Below, piece by piece: positions 1 to 5,281 of a stretch of DNA of 5,281 bases. Position numbers and translations under genes: made by a program. This stretch comes from Candidatus Omnitrophota bacterium (lineage in GTDB: Bacteria > Omnitrophota > Gorgyraeia > Duberdicusellales > 4484-171). Position 1 is the first letter of the stretch, and each line of letters starts with the position of its first letter. The stretch is from the NCBI GenBank assembly GCA_028717025.1, contig JAQUOR010000130.1:1-5281 (forward strand), given 5' to 3'. Below the pieces are notes generated by a model. It worked only from the letters and a program-made list of their open reading frames with translations. It was not told the DNA's origin and ran no database searches.

Positions 1-392
1 TTAACGGCGAAATTGTTTCTTATGCGAAGGGAGTTTACGTCATAAATACTGCCAGCTTTGGAGAAATAAAAGTAGAGGCAGCTAAGATTTCTAAGATTGA
101 GTCATCGAATTCTCCGTCATCTGCCGCCGTCACTGGCCCCAGCGTTGCGGCAGACAATTTTACCCAATCCGAGGTTAATGCGTATAAACAGAAGGTGATG
201 GGGAACCCCGAAAGCACAGCTATTATTGCGGGATTGGTCAATGATCCTCAAATTCTAGAAGCGGCGCAGGACCCGCAGATCCAGAATGCGGTAAAATCCG
301 GCGACATTCAAGCCTTGATGAAAAACGAAAAATTCATGAATATTACCAACAACCCCAAAATGAAGGAAGCCGTTACGAAATTAAAACAATAG
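1..392 (+). CDS. C-terminal part of a beta-module / STI1-like helical protein (5' truncated)
   Basis: The reading frame is open from the window edge (first full codon at position 3) to TAG at 390-392, giving 129 visible residues; the true start lies outside the window. The internal GTG/ATG codons at 195-200 have no convincing ribosome site and fall inside the linker, so I do not take them as starts. Visible residues 1-33 have the alternating hydrophobic pattern of a small beta module (GEIVSYAKGVYVINT, then FGEIKVEAAKISKIE), of the 'G-x-I-x-G-x-I-V-S' kind often found in secreted proteins. Residues 34-55 are a Ser/Ala/Pro-rich linker. Residues 65-127 are helical with repeated Asn/Asp-Pro turns (NP, DPQ, DPQ, NNP) and a SGDIQALMKN segment, resembling STI1/DP domains that bind protein segments. 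A role as a periplasmic or envelope adaptor is inference. It lies 72 bp upstream of a secreted TPR gene with no terminator between them, so co-transcription is plausible. Family not named with certainty. Confidence 0.75.
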   Translation, partial: NGEIVSYAKGVYVINTASFGEIKVEAAKISKIESSNSPSSAAVTGPSVAADNFTQSEVNAYKQKVMGNPESTAIIAGLVNDPQILEAAQDPQIQNAVKSGDIQALMKNEKFMNITNNPKMKEAVTKLKQ

Positions 393-464
393 TCCGTTCG
401 TATTGACTTCTTTCGATGCGTGCCAAGCGGGGTTTCCAGTAATATAGCCAAAAAATAAGACAAA

Positions 465-908
465 ATGTTTTACCCAAAACGGATAGCAGCTTTTAGTATT
501 TTTAGCGTATTGATATTATTTTTTAGTCTTTCTGCTGCCTTTGCAAAAACCGCAGACGAACTTATTGATGAGGGAGTCGCATACTACCAGCAAGGAAACT
601 ATGATGATGCGATAACCCAGTTTACTATAGCTATCGCAATTTCTCCCAATTCTCTTGAAGCCTATAATAACAGGGGAAATGCCTATGATGCTAAAGGCAA
701 CCACGAGCAGGCCATAGCAGATTACAGTAAGGTAATAGACATAAATCCTTTTTATGGCTGGGCTTACTATAACCGGGCAGTTGCTTATTCTGGCAAGAAA
801 GATTACGATAAAGCCTGGGACGATATACATAAAGCAGAGGCATTAGGGCATAGCTCCGACCCCGAATTTCTTAACGACCTCGGGAGAGCCTCCGGAAGAG
901 AAAAGTGA
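465..908 (+). CDS. Small secreted TPR protein (three repeats)
   Basis: A 147-residue protein. Residues 1-27 form a signal peptide: a positive n-region (YPKR), a hydrophobic core (about 8-23) and an AFA cleavage site before K28. The mature part is almost entirely tetratricopeptide repeats: TPR1 about 30-63, TPR2 about 64-97 (NRGNAYDAKGNHEQAIADY is a textbook A/B helix pair), TPR3 about 98-131, then a short cap ending in FLNDLGRASGREK. TPRs are protein-binding scaffolds, so a periplasmic or envelope scaffold is likely, partner unknown. The start at ATG 465 is chosen because it gives the full signal peptide; the upstream site is weak (AAGA-like). The stop overlaps the GTG start of the next gene by four bases, indicating translational coupling with the membrane protein. 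The last 90 or so residues align without gaps to the C-terminus of the larger TPR protein at 4193-5128, so the two are paralogues. TPR assignment is firm; biological role unknown. Confidence 0.88.
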   Translation: MFYPKRIAAFSIFSVLILFFSLSAAFAKTADELIDEGVAYYQQGNYDDAITQFTIAIAISPNSLEAYNNRGNAYDAKGNHEQAIADYSKVIDINPFYGWAYYNRAVAYSGKKDYDKAWDDIHKAEALGHSSDPEFLNDLGRASGREK

Positions 909-1480
909 AAGAACTTAAAGAATTAGCAAAGTTTCTTTTTGGTTTCATGCCGTGGCTCTTGTTTCTTTTTTTATCCGGCCATACGTTAGCCAGCCTGGAA
1001 AGATCAATTATTATCTGTCTAATATTTAGCGTACTCCTCGGTTTTAAAGAACTGCGCAAAGGTTTCATCCTGCAATGGGGGACTTTTCTTTTCTTTATAA
1101 CGTGCGCAATAACTATTAACCTTATGAATTTAATGTTCCTTGCGAAAAGCATGGGAATAATTTCGAATGGATTTCTGGCATGCATAATATGGGTAACTAT
1201 TCTTATCGGCAAACCTTTTACCTTACAATACGCCAGGGCCGATTTTCCAAAAGAACGATGGAATGACCCGGCCCTTATATACAGCTGCCGGTTCATAGCG
1301 ATTATCTGGGGGTTATTAGTGACCCTTTCCACGCTCGCAGCTATTTTAAGGGTTTTAAACCCCGCGCTCTATCCTGACTGGGTTTATTTTGACATCAGCA
1401 TAGCGATTATTTTAGGAGGCAGCATCTTTACAACTTTATATAAAGAACATAAGCGAAAACAACACCACAAAGAAGCTTAG
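905..1480 (+). CDS. Six-helix integral membrane protein of unknown function
   Basis: A 191-residue, strongly hydrophobic protein with about six predicted membrane helices: roughly residues 8-26, 33-48, 57-80, 85-102, 125-150 and 161-179. A loop between helices 4 and 5 carries GKPFTLQYAR (102-111) followed by FPKERWNDPALI. I recall this 'PFTLQYAR...P...W..P' signature from uncharacterised bacterial membrane proteins but know no function for it. The C-terminus is short and basic (KEHKRKQHHKEA), probably cytoplasmic. The GTG start at 905 overlaps the TGA of the upstream TPR gene (GTGA), and GGAAGAG at 894-900 can serve as ribosome site; the next methionine (ATG 947) would cut into helix 1, so GTG is preferred. 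Coupling to a secreted TPR protein suggests a membrane protein with a periplasmic partner, which is inference. A strong terminator hairpin lies about 40 bp after the stop. A transporter role is possible, but no transporter family motif is visible. Confidence 0.8.
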   Translation: MKELKELAKFLFGFMPWLLFLFLSGHTLASLERSIIICLIFSVLLGFKELRKGFILQWGTFLFFITCAITINLMNLMFLAKSMGIISNGFLACIIWVTILIGKPFTLQYARADFPKERWNDPALIYSCRFIAIIWGLLVTLSTLAAILRVLNPALYPDWVYFDISIAIILGGSIFTTLYKEHKRKQHHKEA

Positions 1481-1521
1481 GTCTTTAAGGTCAGTTTTTA
1501 ACGAAAGCCACGAACGATTCG

Positions 1522-1555
1522 CCCCACCCATTTTTTGGGTGGGGTTCATATTTTT
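1522..1555 (+). terminator. Intrinsic terminator after the membrane protein gene
   Basis: A perfect 9-bp GC-rich stem, CCCCACCCA (1522-1530) with TGGGTGGGG (1536-1544), closes a TTTTT loop and is followed by TTCATATTTTT. The T-tract is interrupted by CATA, but the stem is strong. It sits 41 bp after the stop at 1480, as expected for the end of the left transcription unit. Confidence 0.75.
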
Positions 1556-1592
1556 ACGGGGAAAAAAGTCAACAAAAAGGTGAAATACCCCC

Positions 1593-1620
1593 TTTCCAGA
1601 ATAATACATATCTTTAAAAT
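1593..1620 (+). promoter_or_regulatory. Weak sigma70-like promoter candidate for the GT20 gene
   Basis: TTTCCA (1593-1598, 4 of 6 matches to TTGACA) and TAAAAT (1615-1620, 5 of 6 matches to TATAAT) are separated by 16 bp. The position after the terminator and before the glycosyltransferase gene is right, but it would leave a leader of about 130 nt. AT-rich sequence makes chance matches likely. Confidence 0.3.
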
Positions 1621-1669
1621 GATGCATAAATCGACAAAATAAAGGCTCTGCGGCAATGGGCGCTAAAAA

Positions 1670-1749
1670 GAGGGGATACGGATAAGAAAGGGTCTTCGGA
1701 CAAAACGTTAAAGGAAGTTCCGTTAGGTCCCAAGCAGACGTATCCTTTT
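1670..1749 (+). promoter_or_regulatory. Possible structured leader upstream of the GT20 gene
   Basis: GGATACG (1674-1680) is the exact reverse complement of CGTATCC (1739-1745); the pairing can extend outward by two G-U pairs and an A-U pair. Inside the 58-nt enclosed region is a small GTC-TTCG-GAC hairpin (1692-1701) with a C(UUCG)G-type loop. The right arm ends directly before the ribosome site GAGG (1750-1753), so folding could influence translation. It matches no riboswitch class I can recognise, and chance pairing is possible. Confidence 0.25.
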
Positions 1750-1759
1750 GAGGTTTGAT

Positions 1760-3238
1760 ATGTGGACACAGGAAAGTCTTGGCCAGTTGATTAGAGAAAA
1801 AATGCAGGATTATCTCTTTGTTGTTGTTTCAAACAGGGAGCCTTATTCGCATATTTTCAACAAGGGAAGGGTCGAATGCCATAGGGGTATCGGCGGCGTG
1901 GCCTCTGCGTTAGATCCGGTGATGCAAGTCTGTCATGGTACGTGGGTCGCCCAGGCCAGCGGCGATGCCGACTACAAAGTCGTGGATAAAATGGGGAGAG
2001 TCAAAGTTCCGCCGGAAAAACCTTTTTATACGCTTAAAAGAGTCTGGCTGAGCAAAGAAGAGGAAAACGGTTATTACTTTGGATTTTCGAATGAGGCGTT
2101 GTGGCCTTTGTGCCATATGGCGTTCCAGCGACCGGTCTTTAGAAAAAATGACTGGGAATATTATAAGATCGTCAATGAAAAATTTTCCAAGGCCATATTG
2201 GATGAAATCGGCGACAGAAAAGCTTTTGTCTGGATCCAGGATTATCAGTTGTGTTTACTGCCTAAATTTCTGAAGGAAAGAGCTCCCAACCAGTTGATCA
2301 TCGCTCATTTCTGGCATATCCCATGGCTGGGTTATGAGTCTTTTCGTATCTGTCCGCAAAAAAAAGAAATCTTGGAGGGGCTTCTTGCCAGCGACCTTTT
2401 AGGATTTCATTTAAGGTATCACTGTGATAATTTTGTGGACACGGTAGATCGCGAAATAGAGAGCAAAATCGATCGGGAGCGCTTCTCGATTATTCGGGCT
2501 GAGCATGAGACTATCATCCGGCCGTACCCTATCAGCGTCGATTTTGAAGGAATACATTCGACGGCTTCCCTGGAGGAGGTAGAAAAGATCCGGCAGTTAT
2601 TCGTGCAAGAATTTGATCTTTCGGGCCGGAGGGTCTTGCTTGGCATTGACCGTCTCGATTATACAAAAGGGATACCCGAAAGATTAAAGGCCATAGACTT
2701 TATGTTCAATCAATACCCGGAGCTTAAGGAAAAGGTTGTTTTTCTGCAGATAGGACAGCCCACGCGCCTGCATATCCCCATCTATAAATCTTTAAACGAT
2801 GAGATAAACACCCTGGTCGAAGAGATAAACTGGAAATATTCTACCCGTGATTGGAAACCGGTCATTTTTAGCCGGCACTATGTTTCATTGAAGGAAGCCG
2901 AGGCGTTATACCGCCTGGCTGACGTTTGCATTGTAAGTTCTTTGCATGACGGGATGAACCTGGTTGCTAAAGAATATATTTCCAGTTGCCCGGATGAAAA
3001 GGGTATGCTGGTTCTAAGCCAGTTCGCGGGAGCGGCCAAAGAATTAACGGATGCGGTTCTCGTAAATCCCTTCGACCTTGAACAATTTTCAAAATCCATC
3101 GTTTCCGCGCTCATTATGCCGGAAGAGGACCGTCGTAAGCGAATGGATAAAATGAAAGAAATCGTGCGGCAGAATAATATCTTTCGCTGGGCAGGAAAGA
3201 TTTTGTCGGAATTACTAAAGCTTGAGTTTAAAGAATAG
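1760..3238 (+). CDS. otsA: Glycosyltransferase family 20, trehalose-6-phosphate synthase-like
   Basis: A 492-residue protein of the OtsA family, close to the usual length for the synthase. Family members transfer glucose from a nucleotide sugar (UDP- or ADP-glucose) to glucose-6-phosphate in the cytoplasm, making trehalose-6-phosphate. Residues expected from E. coli OtsA are present: R26 in VVVSNR, the GG pair at 45-46, Y105/Y106 and W115 in the YYFGFSN...LWP segment, D161 in QDYQL, H186 in HIPW, R298 and K303 in DRLDYTKG (same 5-residue spacing as R262/K267), and D397 and E405 in HDGMNLVAKE (same spacing as D361/E369). A GAAKEL...NPFDLEQ segment (424-442) follows. Divergent points are GTWVAQASGDAD (60-71), QDYQL in place of HDYHL and HIPWLGYESF in place of HIPFP/HIPWP, so a different acceptor such as another sugar phosphate is possible. 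I chose ATG 1760 over TTG 1748 because GAGG (1750-1753) lies 6 nt before it. No phosphatase domain or otsB is in the window. Family call firm; exact product moderately sure. Confidence 0.88.
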   Translation: MWTQESLGQLIREKMQDYLFVVVSNREPYSHIFNKGRVECHRGIGGVASALDPVMQVCHGTWVAQASGDADYKVVDKMGRVKVPPEKPFYTLKRVWLSKEEENGYYFGFSNEALWPLCHMAFQRPVFRKNDWEYYKIVNEKFSKAILDEIGDRKAFVWIQDYQLCLLPKFLKERAPNQLIIAHFWHIPWLGYESFRICPQKKEILEGLLASDLLGFHLRYHCDNFVDTVDREIESKIDRERFSIIRAEHETIIRPYPISVDFEGIHSTASLEEVEKIRQLFVQEFDLSGRRVLLGIDRLDYTKGIPERLKAIDFMFNQYPELKEKVVFLQIGQPTRLHIPIYKSLNDEINTLVEEINWKYSTRDWKPVIFSRHYVSLKEAEALYRLADVCIVSSLHDGMNLVAKEYISSCPDEKGMLVLSQFAGAAKELTDAVLVNPFDLEQFSKSIVSALIMPEEDRRKRMDKMKEIVRQNNIFRWAGKILSELLKLEFKE

Positions 3239-3303
3239 GGAAAAATCACCGAATGCTTGCTATGTGCGGTACGCAGACTACAAGGTTTTGTCGATGATAT
3301 TCC

Positions 3304-3332
3304 TTGCAGAGGGTTTTTGCCCGGCGTATAAT
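3304..3332 (+). promoter_or_regulatory. Sigma70-like promoter for the GAF gene
   Basis: TTGCAG (3304-3309) and a perfect TATAAT (3327-3332) are separated by exactly 17 bp. The -10 box ends 57 bp before the start codon at 3390, giving an untranslated leader of about 50 nt. This suggests the GAF gene is transcribed independently of the glycosyltransferase gene, although no clear terminator separates them. Confidence 0.55.
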
Positions 3333-3375
3333 AAAATCTGTAAAAAATATTTTGTCTTCGTAATACCGATGCCAT

Positions 3376-3383
3376 AAGGAGAG
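3376..3383 (+). promoter_or_regulatory. Strong ribosome binding site of the GAF gene
   Basis: AAGGAGAG at 3376-3383 lies at an ideal distance before ATG 3390 (8 nt from AAGGAG to the start codon). It fixes the start and is the strongest Shine-Dalgarno sequence in the window, suggesting good translation. Confidence 0.8.
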
Positions 3384-3389
3384 CTTTCT

Positions 3390-4046
3390 ATGGAGATAAT
3401 CGTTAGCCCAAAGGAGATCCCGATTCCCCAAGAAATAAGAAATAAATGGCAGAGTATTGTCAATATTTTAACGAGAGTGATGAATGTTCCGGTCGCATTG
3501 ATCATGAGGGTCGAGTTTCCCTCTTTCACGGTTTTTCAATCCGCTGATTCTCATGAAAATCCGTTTAAGGCCGGTCAGGAATTTAAACTGCCTGCCGGAG
3601 TTTATTGCGAAAAAACCATGGCACGTAAGGATAAACTTTTAATTCCGAACGCCCTTAAAGATCCTGAATGGGATAAAAATCCAAGCATAGCAGCAGGGAT
3701 GATCTCGTATCTTGGATTCCCGATATTTTATCCGGATAAAGATATCTTCGGCACTCTCTGCGTCCTTGATAATAAGGAAAATGCCTATTCCAAGGACTTT
3801 GAGGGGGTCGTCTCGCAGTTTAAAGATATCATCGAAAGCCACCTGACACTTTTATGGCAGAAATTAACTCTTGAAAATATGCTTGCGCAACAAAGAATTA
3901 ATGAAAAGCAACTGCAGGAAAAGATAGAAACAATAGAGGGAATTAACAAGATTTGCGTTCATCGGGAGATCGAGATAATCGAGTTAACGAAAAAAATAAC
4001 CAAGCTGGAAGAAGAGCTAAAGCAGGCTCGCCGGGATATTGAATAG
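3390..4046 (+). CDS. Stand-alone GAF-domain protein with coiled-coil tail
   Basis: A 218-residue soluble protein with no signal peptide or membrane segment. Residues about 16-152 form a GAF domain: the helix QEIRNKWQSIVNILTRVMNVPVALIM is split here as residues 14-39, then come LPAGVYCEKTMARKDKLLIPNALKDP in part (67-92), W94, NP (97-98), MISYLGFPI (104-112) and FGTLCVLDNKENAYS (120-134). This GAF type (YCE, DPEW, SYLGFPI, GTLCVLD) usually sits in histidine kinases, diguanylate cyclases and similar sensors and may bind a small ligand. C73 and C124 are the cysteines in the core motifs. Residues about 155-218 are heptad-like and Lys/Glu-rich, predicted coiled coil, with HREIEIIELTKKITKLEEEL (191-210) resembling the 'NRExrIIELKxEV' linker seen in modular signalling proteins. 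No kinase, GGDEF, HTH or other output domain follows, so it would act through dimerisation or a partner. Own promoter and a strong ribosome site precede it. The ligand is unknown. Confidence 0.85.
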   Translation: MEIIVSPKEIPIPQEIRNKWQSIVNILTRVMNVPVALIMRVEFPSFTVFQSADSHENPFKAGQEFKLPAGVYCEKTMARKDKLLIPNALKDPEWDKNPSIAAGMISYLGFPIFYPDKDIFGTLCVLDNKENAYSKDFEGVVSQFKDIIESHLTLLWQKLTLENMLAQQRINEKQLQEKIETIEGINKICVHREIEIIELTKKITKLEEELKQARRDIE

Positions 4047-4054
4047 AATATACG

Positions 4055-4081
4055 ATAACTGCATGCGTGCCTGTTATTTAT
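4055..4081 (+). terminator. Weak terminator-like hairpin after the GAF gene
   Basis: ATAAC (4055-4059) pairs with GTTAT (4073-4077), with an inner GCA/TGC stem (4061-4063 with 4068-4070) closing a TGCG loop, and TTATTT follows the right arm. It begins 9 bp after the stop codon at 4044-4046. The stem is short and has an internal mismatch and bulge, so termination may be partial. Confidence 0.4.
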
Positions 4082-4099
4082 TTGCAGTAAATCCGCGAT

Positions 4100-4140
4100 A
4101 ATATCAGTTTTGGATAGCCCTTTGTGATAAAATATCAGTT
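4100..4140 (+). repeat. Pair of 10-bp direct repeats, possible operator
   Basis: AATATCAGTT occurs at 4100-4109 and again at 4131-4140, 31 bp apart start to start, about three helical turns. Both copies are preceded by a GATA sequence. They lie between the hairpin after the GAF gene and the start of the secreted TPR gene. A dimeric regulator binding the same helix face is conceivable, but the sequence is AT-rich and two copies may be chance. Confidence 0.35.
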
Positions 4141-4192
4141 ATTTGGTCGAGACAGAGAAGTTGGTTGAAAGTTATGTCTTTTTAAGTTTTAA

Positions 4193-5128
4193 ATGCAGGG
4201 GGGTATGGAGAAAAAAGTAATTATAATTTTAACAGTATCATTTTTATTGTTTACACCGTCCATTTTCGCCGAGATGATCGTTCTTAAATCAGGTAAAACC
4301 GTAGAAGGAAAGATATTAGAGAGAGCAGACAAAAACATAAAAGTAGATATTGCAGGTATACCCATAACGTATTATCTTGACGAGATTGAAAGCATCGATG
4401 GAAAGAAAATGAACCCTTTGCCATTACCGGAAGCCGGCAGCAACGAGGCTGAAGAATCACTTTTATCGCAAAAAAATAAAGCATTAACCGGCCAAGCAGC
4501 TACCTCTGAGCGTCAAACATGGTCTCAGGAGGTTCGCATAGTTTCTGATGATCCGGTGTCAACGGTTTATATGCATACGGTTAATCAGGCGAATGATTAC
4601 GTTAAGCAGGGTCAATATGGAAAAGCAGTCGAGCAATACGAAGCTGCCCTAAAAATAAAGCCGGATGCCTCGGGGACCTATGTGGGTCTTGCCGCGGCGC
4701 TTATAGGGCTTAAAAAATATGATGAGGCAATACGGATATGCCAAAAAGCATTACAAATAAATCCTCAGGAGGAGGGCGCTTATCTTAATCTTGGAAATGC
4801 TTACGAAAATCAGGGCAATTTTGAGCAGGCAATTTCTGCTTATAATAAACTCATTGAGGTCAATGCCAACCTTGTAAATGCCTATTTTAATCGTGGGAAT
4901 GCGTATGTTCGCCAGAACGATATAACTCGCGCCATCTCCGATTTTACTAAAGCCATCGAATTGGACCCTCAACATGGTGGAGCCTATATCAGCCGTAGTG
5001 TTTCCTATTTTATCAAGAAAGATTACGATAAAGCCTGGGAAGACGTACATACGGCCGAGTCATTAGGATATAAGGCCAATCCAAATTTTCTCAATGATCT
5101 CAAGAACGCCTCCGGCAGAAAAAAATAA
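4193..5128 (+). CDS. Secreted protein with beta module and five TPRs
   Basis: A 311-residue protein. Residues 1-26 are a signal peptide with an EKK n-region, core VIIILTVSFLLF and SIFA cleavage before E27. Residues 28-72 form a small beta module (MIVLKSGKTVEGKILERADK, then IKVDIAGIPITYYLDEIESIDG), similar in layout to the start of the truncated gene at 1-392. Residues 73-120 are a polar linker. Five TPRs follow: about 126-158, 160-193, 195-228, 229-262 and a last one at 263-290, then the cap FLNDLKNASGRKK. The protein is probably a periplasmic or envelope scaffold; partners unknown. Two in-frame starts compete: ATG 4193 has no ribosome site, while ATG 4205 is preceded by a run of six G (4198-4203) that is unusually close. 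The shorter form (307 aa) keeps the whole signal peptide and is equally credible. Its last 90 or so residues are paralogous to the protein at 465-908. Module calls are firm; function unknown. Confidence 0.87.
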   Translation: MQGGMEKKVIIILTVSFLLFTPSIFAEMIVLKSGKTVEGKILERADKNIKVDIAGIPITYYLDEIESIDGKKMNPLPLPEAGSNEAEESLLSQKNKALTGQAATSERQTWSQEVRIVSDDPVSTVYMHTVNQANDYVKQGQYGKAVEQYEAALKIKPDASGTYVGLAAALIGLKKYDEAIRICQKALQINPQEEGAYLNLGNAYENQGNFEQAISAYNKLIEVNANLVNAYFNRGNAYVRQNDITRAISDFTKAIELDPQHGGAYISRSVSYFIKKDYDKAWEDVHTAESLGYKANPNFLNDLKNASGRKK

Positions 5129-5281
5129 TTAACCAATAAGGCGCTATCGTAAGCGAGGAATTTAAATAACCGCAGTCGGTTCTTCGTGTGCTTTTCGTTT
5201 CTTCAAGCAGCAAAAGTCACAATTTTGTCAAAGTGCTTGCAGGGTGACGGGTCTTGCCTGGGGGACCGCTCAAAGATGGTT
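5129..5281. other. Intergenic end region with weak inverted repeats
   Basis: No coding region is supported here. Short possible hairpins are CGCT/AGCG (5142-5155), AACCG/CGGTT with a CAGT loop (5168-5181), and a longer two-part stem, CAAGCA (5204-5209) with TGCTTG (5234-5239), enclosing CAAAA (5211-5215) with TTTTG (5223-5227). None is followed by a clean T-tract, so I cannot name the terminator of the TPR gene. The stretch may include the leader of a gene beyond the window. Confidence 0.3.

Noticed and set aside
195..392. A separate 65-residue gene starting at GTG 195
   Set aside because: The frame is open to the window edge with a meaningful beta-strand pattern upstream, and there is no ribosome site before 195, so this is the end of a longer gene.
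403..446. TTGACT at 403-408 as a promoter for the small TPR gene
   Set aside because: No -10-like hexamer is found at 16-18 bp; the nearest AT-rich stretch (441-446) is 32 bp away.
465..908. Repeated TPR coding DNA as a mobile or satellite repeat
   Set aside because: The similarity between repeats follows the protein motif (A/B helices), so it reflects tandem TPRs rather than a DNA repeat element.
871..1332. 153-codon open frame on the minus strand
   Set aside because: It lies opposite the six-helix membrane gene and the end of the TPR gene; composition is a basic shadow of the sense frame with no family signature.
1748..1759. TTG at 1748 as start of the GT20 gene
   Set aside because: It has no suitable ribosome site, and GAGG at 1750-1753 would lie inside the coding sequence; ATG 1760 has that site 6 nt upstream.
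2878..3375. 165-codon open frame on the minus strand
   Set aside because: It is antisense to the conserved GT20 C-terminal region (HDGMNLVAKE) and has no recognisable domain.
4128..4133. TAAAAT as a -10 box for the five-TPR gene
   Set aside because: The sequence 16-18 bp upstream (around CAGTTT) does not resemble a -35 box, and the site overlaps the direct repeat.
5241..5281. Riboswitch or small RNA in the G-rich end of the window
   Set aside because: A GGTC/GACC pairing is possible, but no known RNA class signature is visible and the sequence is cut by the window edge.

Overview
The window is about 5.3 kb of bacterial DNA of moderate GC content. It carries one 5'-truncated gene, five complete genes, all on the + strand, and short intergenic regions. 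Signal peptides on the TPR proteins, Shine-Dalgarno sequences and sigma70-like promoter elements point to a diderm bacterium using the standard code. The combination of a 'LKSGKTVEGKI' beta module fused to TPRs, and TPR proteins ending in 'FLNDLxxASGRxK', recalls genomes of the candidate phylum Omnitrophota. That assignment is from memory of the protein style and no marker gene is present, so it is tentative.

Left block (1-1480). The C-terminal part of an envelope-type protein (beta module, low-complexity linker, STI1/DP-like helical tail) is followed after 72 bp by a small secreted three-TPR protein. That gene overlaps a six-helix membrane protein gene by 4 nt (GTGA), which suggests translational coupling. 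A strong hairpin at 1522-1544 probably ends the block.

Middle block (1481-4077). A 279-bp gap with a weak promoter candidate and a possible folded leader precedes a 492-aa glycosyltransferase family 20 protein (trehalose-6-phosphate synthase-like, OtsA family). It keeps the catalytic residues but diverges in motifs near the acceptor site. No trehalose-phosphate phosphatase is in the window. A good promoter (TTGCAG-17-TATAAT) then drives a 218-aa protein with a GAF domain and a coiled-coil tail but no output domain, followed by a weak terminator-like hairpin.

Right block (4078-5281). After a gap with a 10-bp direct repeat comes a secreted 311-aa protein with an N-terminal beta module and five TPRs. 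Its last 90 or so residues are clearly paralogous to the small TPR protein of the left block, including a 27-nt stretch of identical DNA. The final 153 bp show no gene, only weak inverted repeats.

No mobile element, CRISPR array, tRNA or rRNA was seen. The genes fit a loose theme of cell-envelope scaffolding plus compatible-solute or stress physiology. No established multi-gene system is recognisable, and I do not claim a new one.
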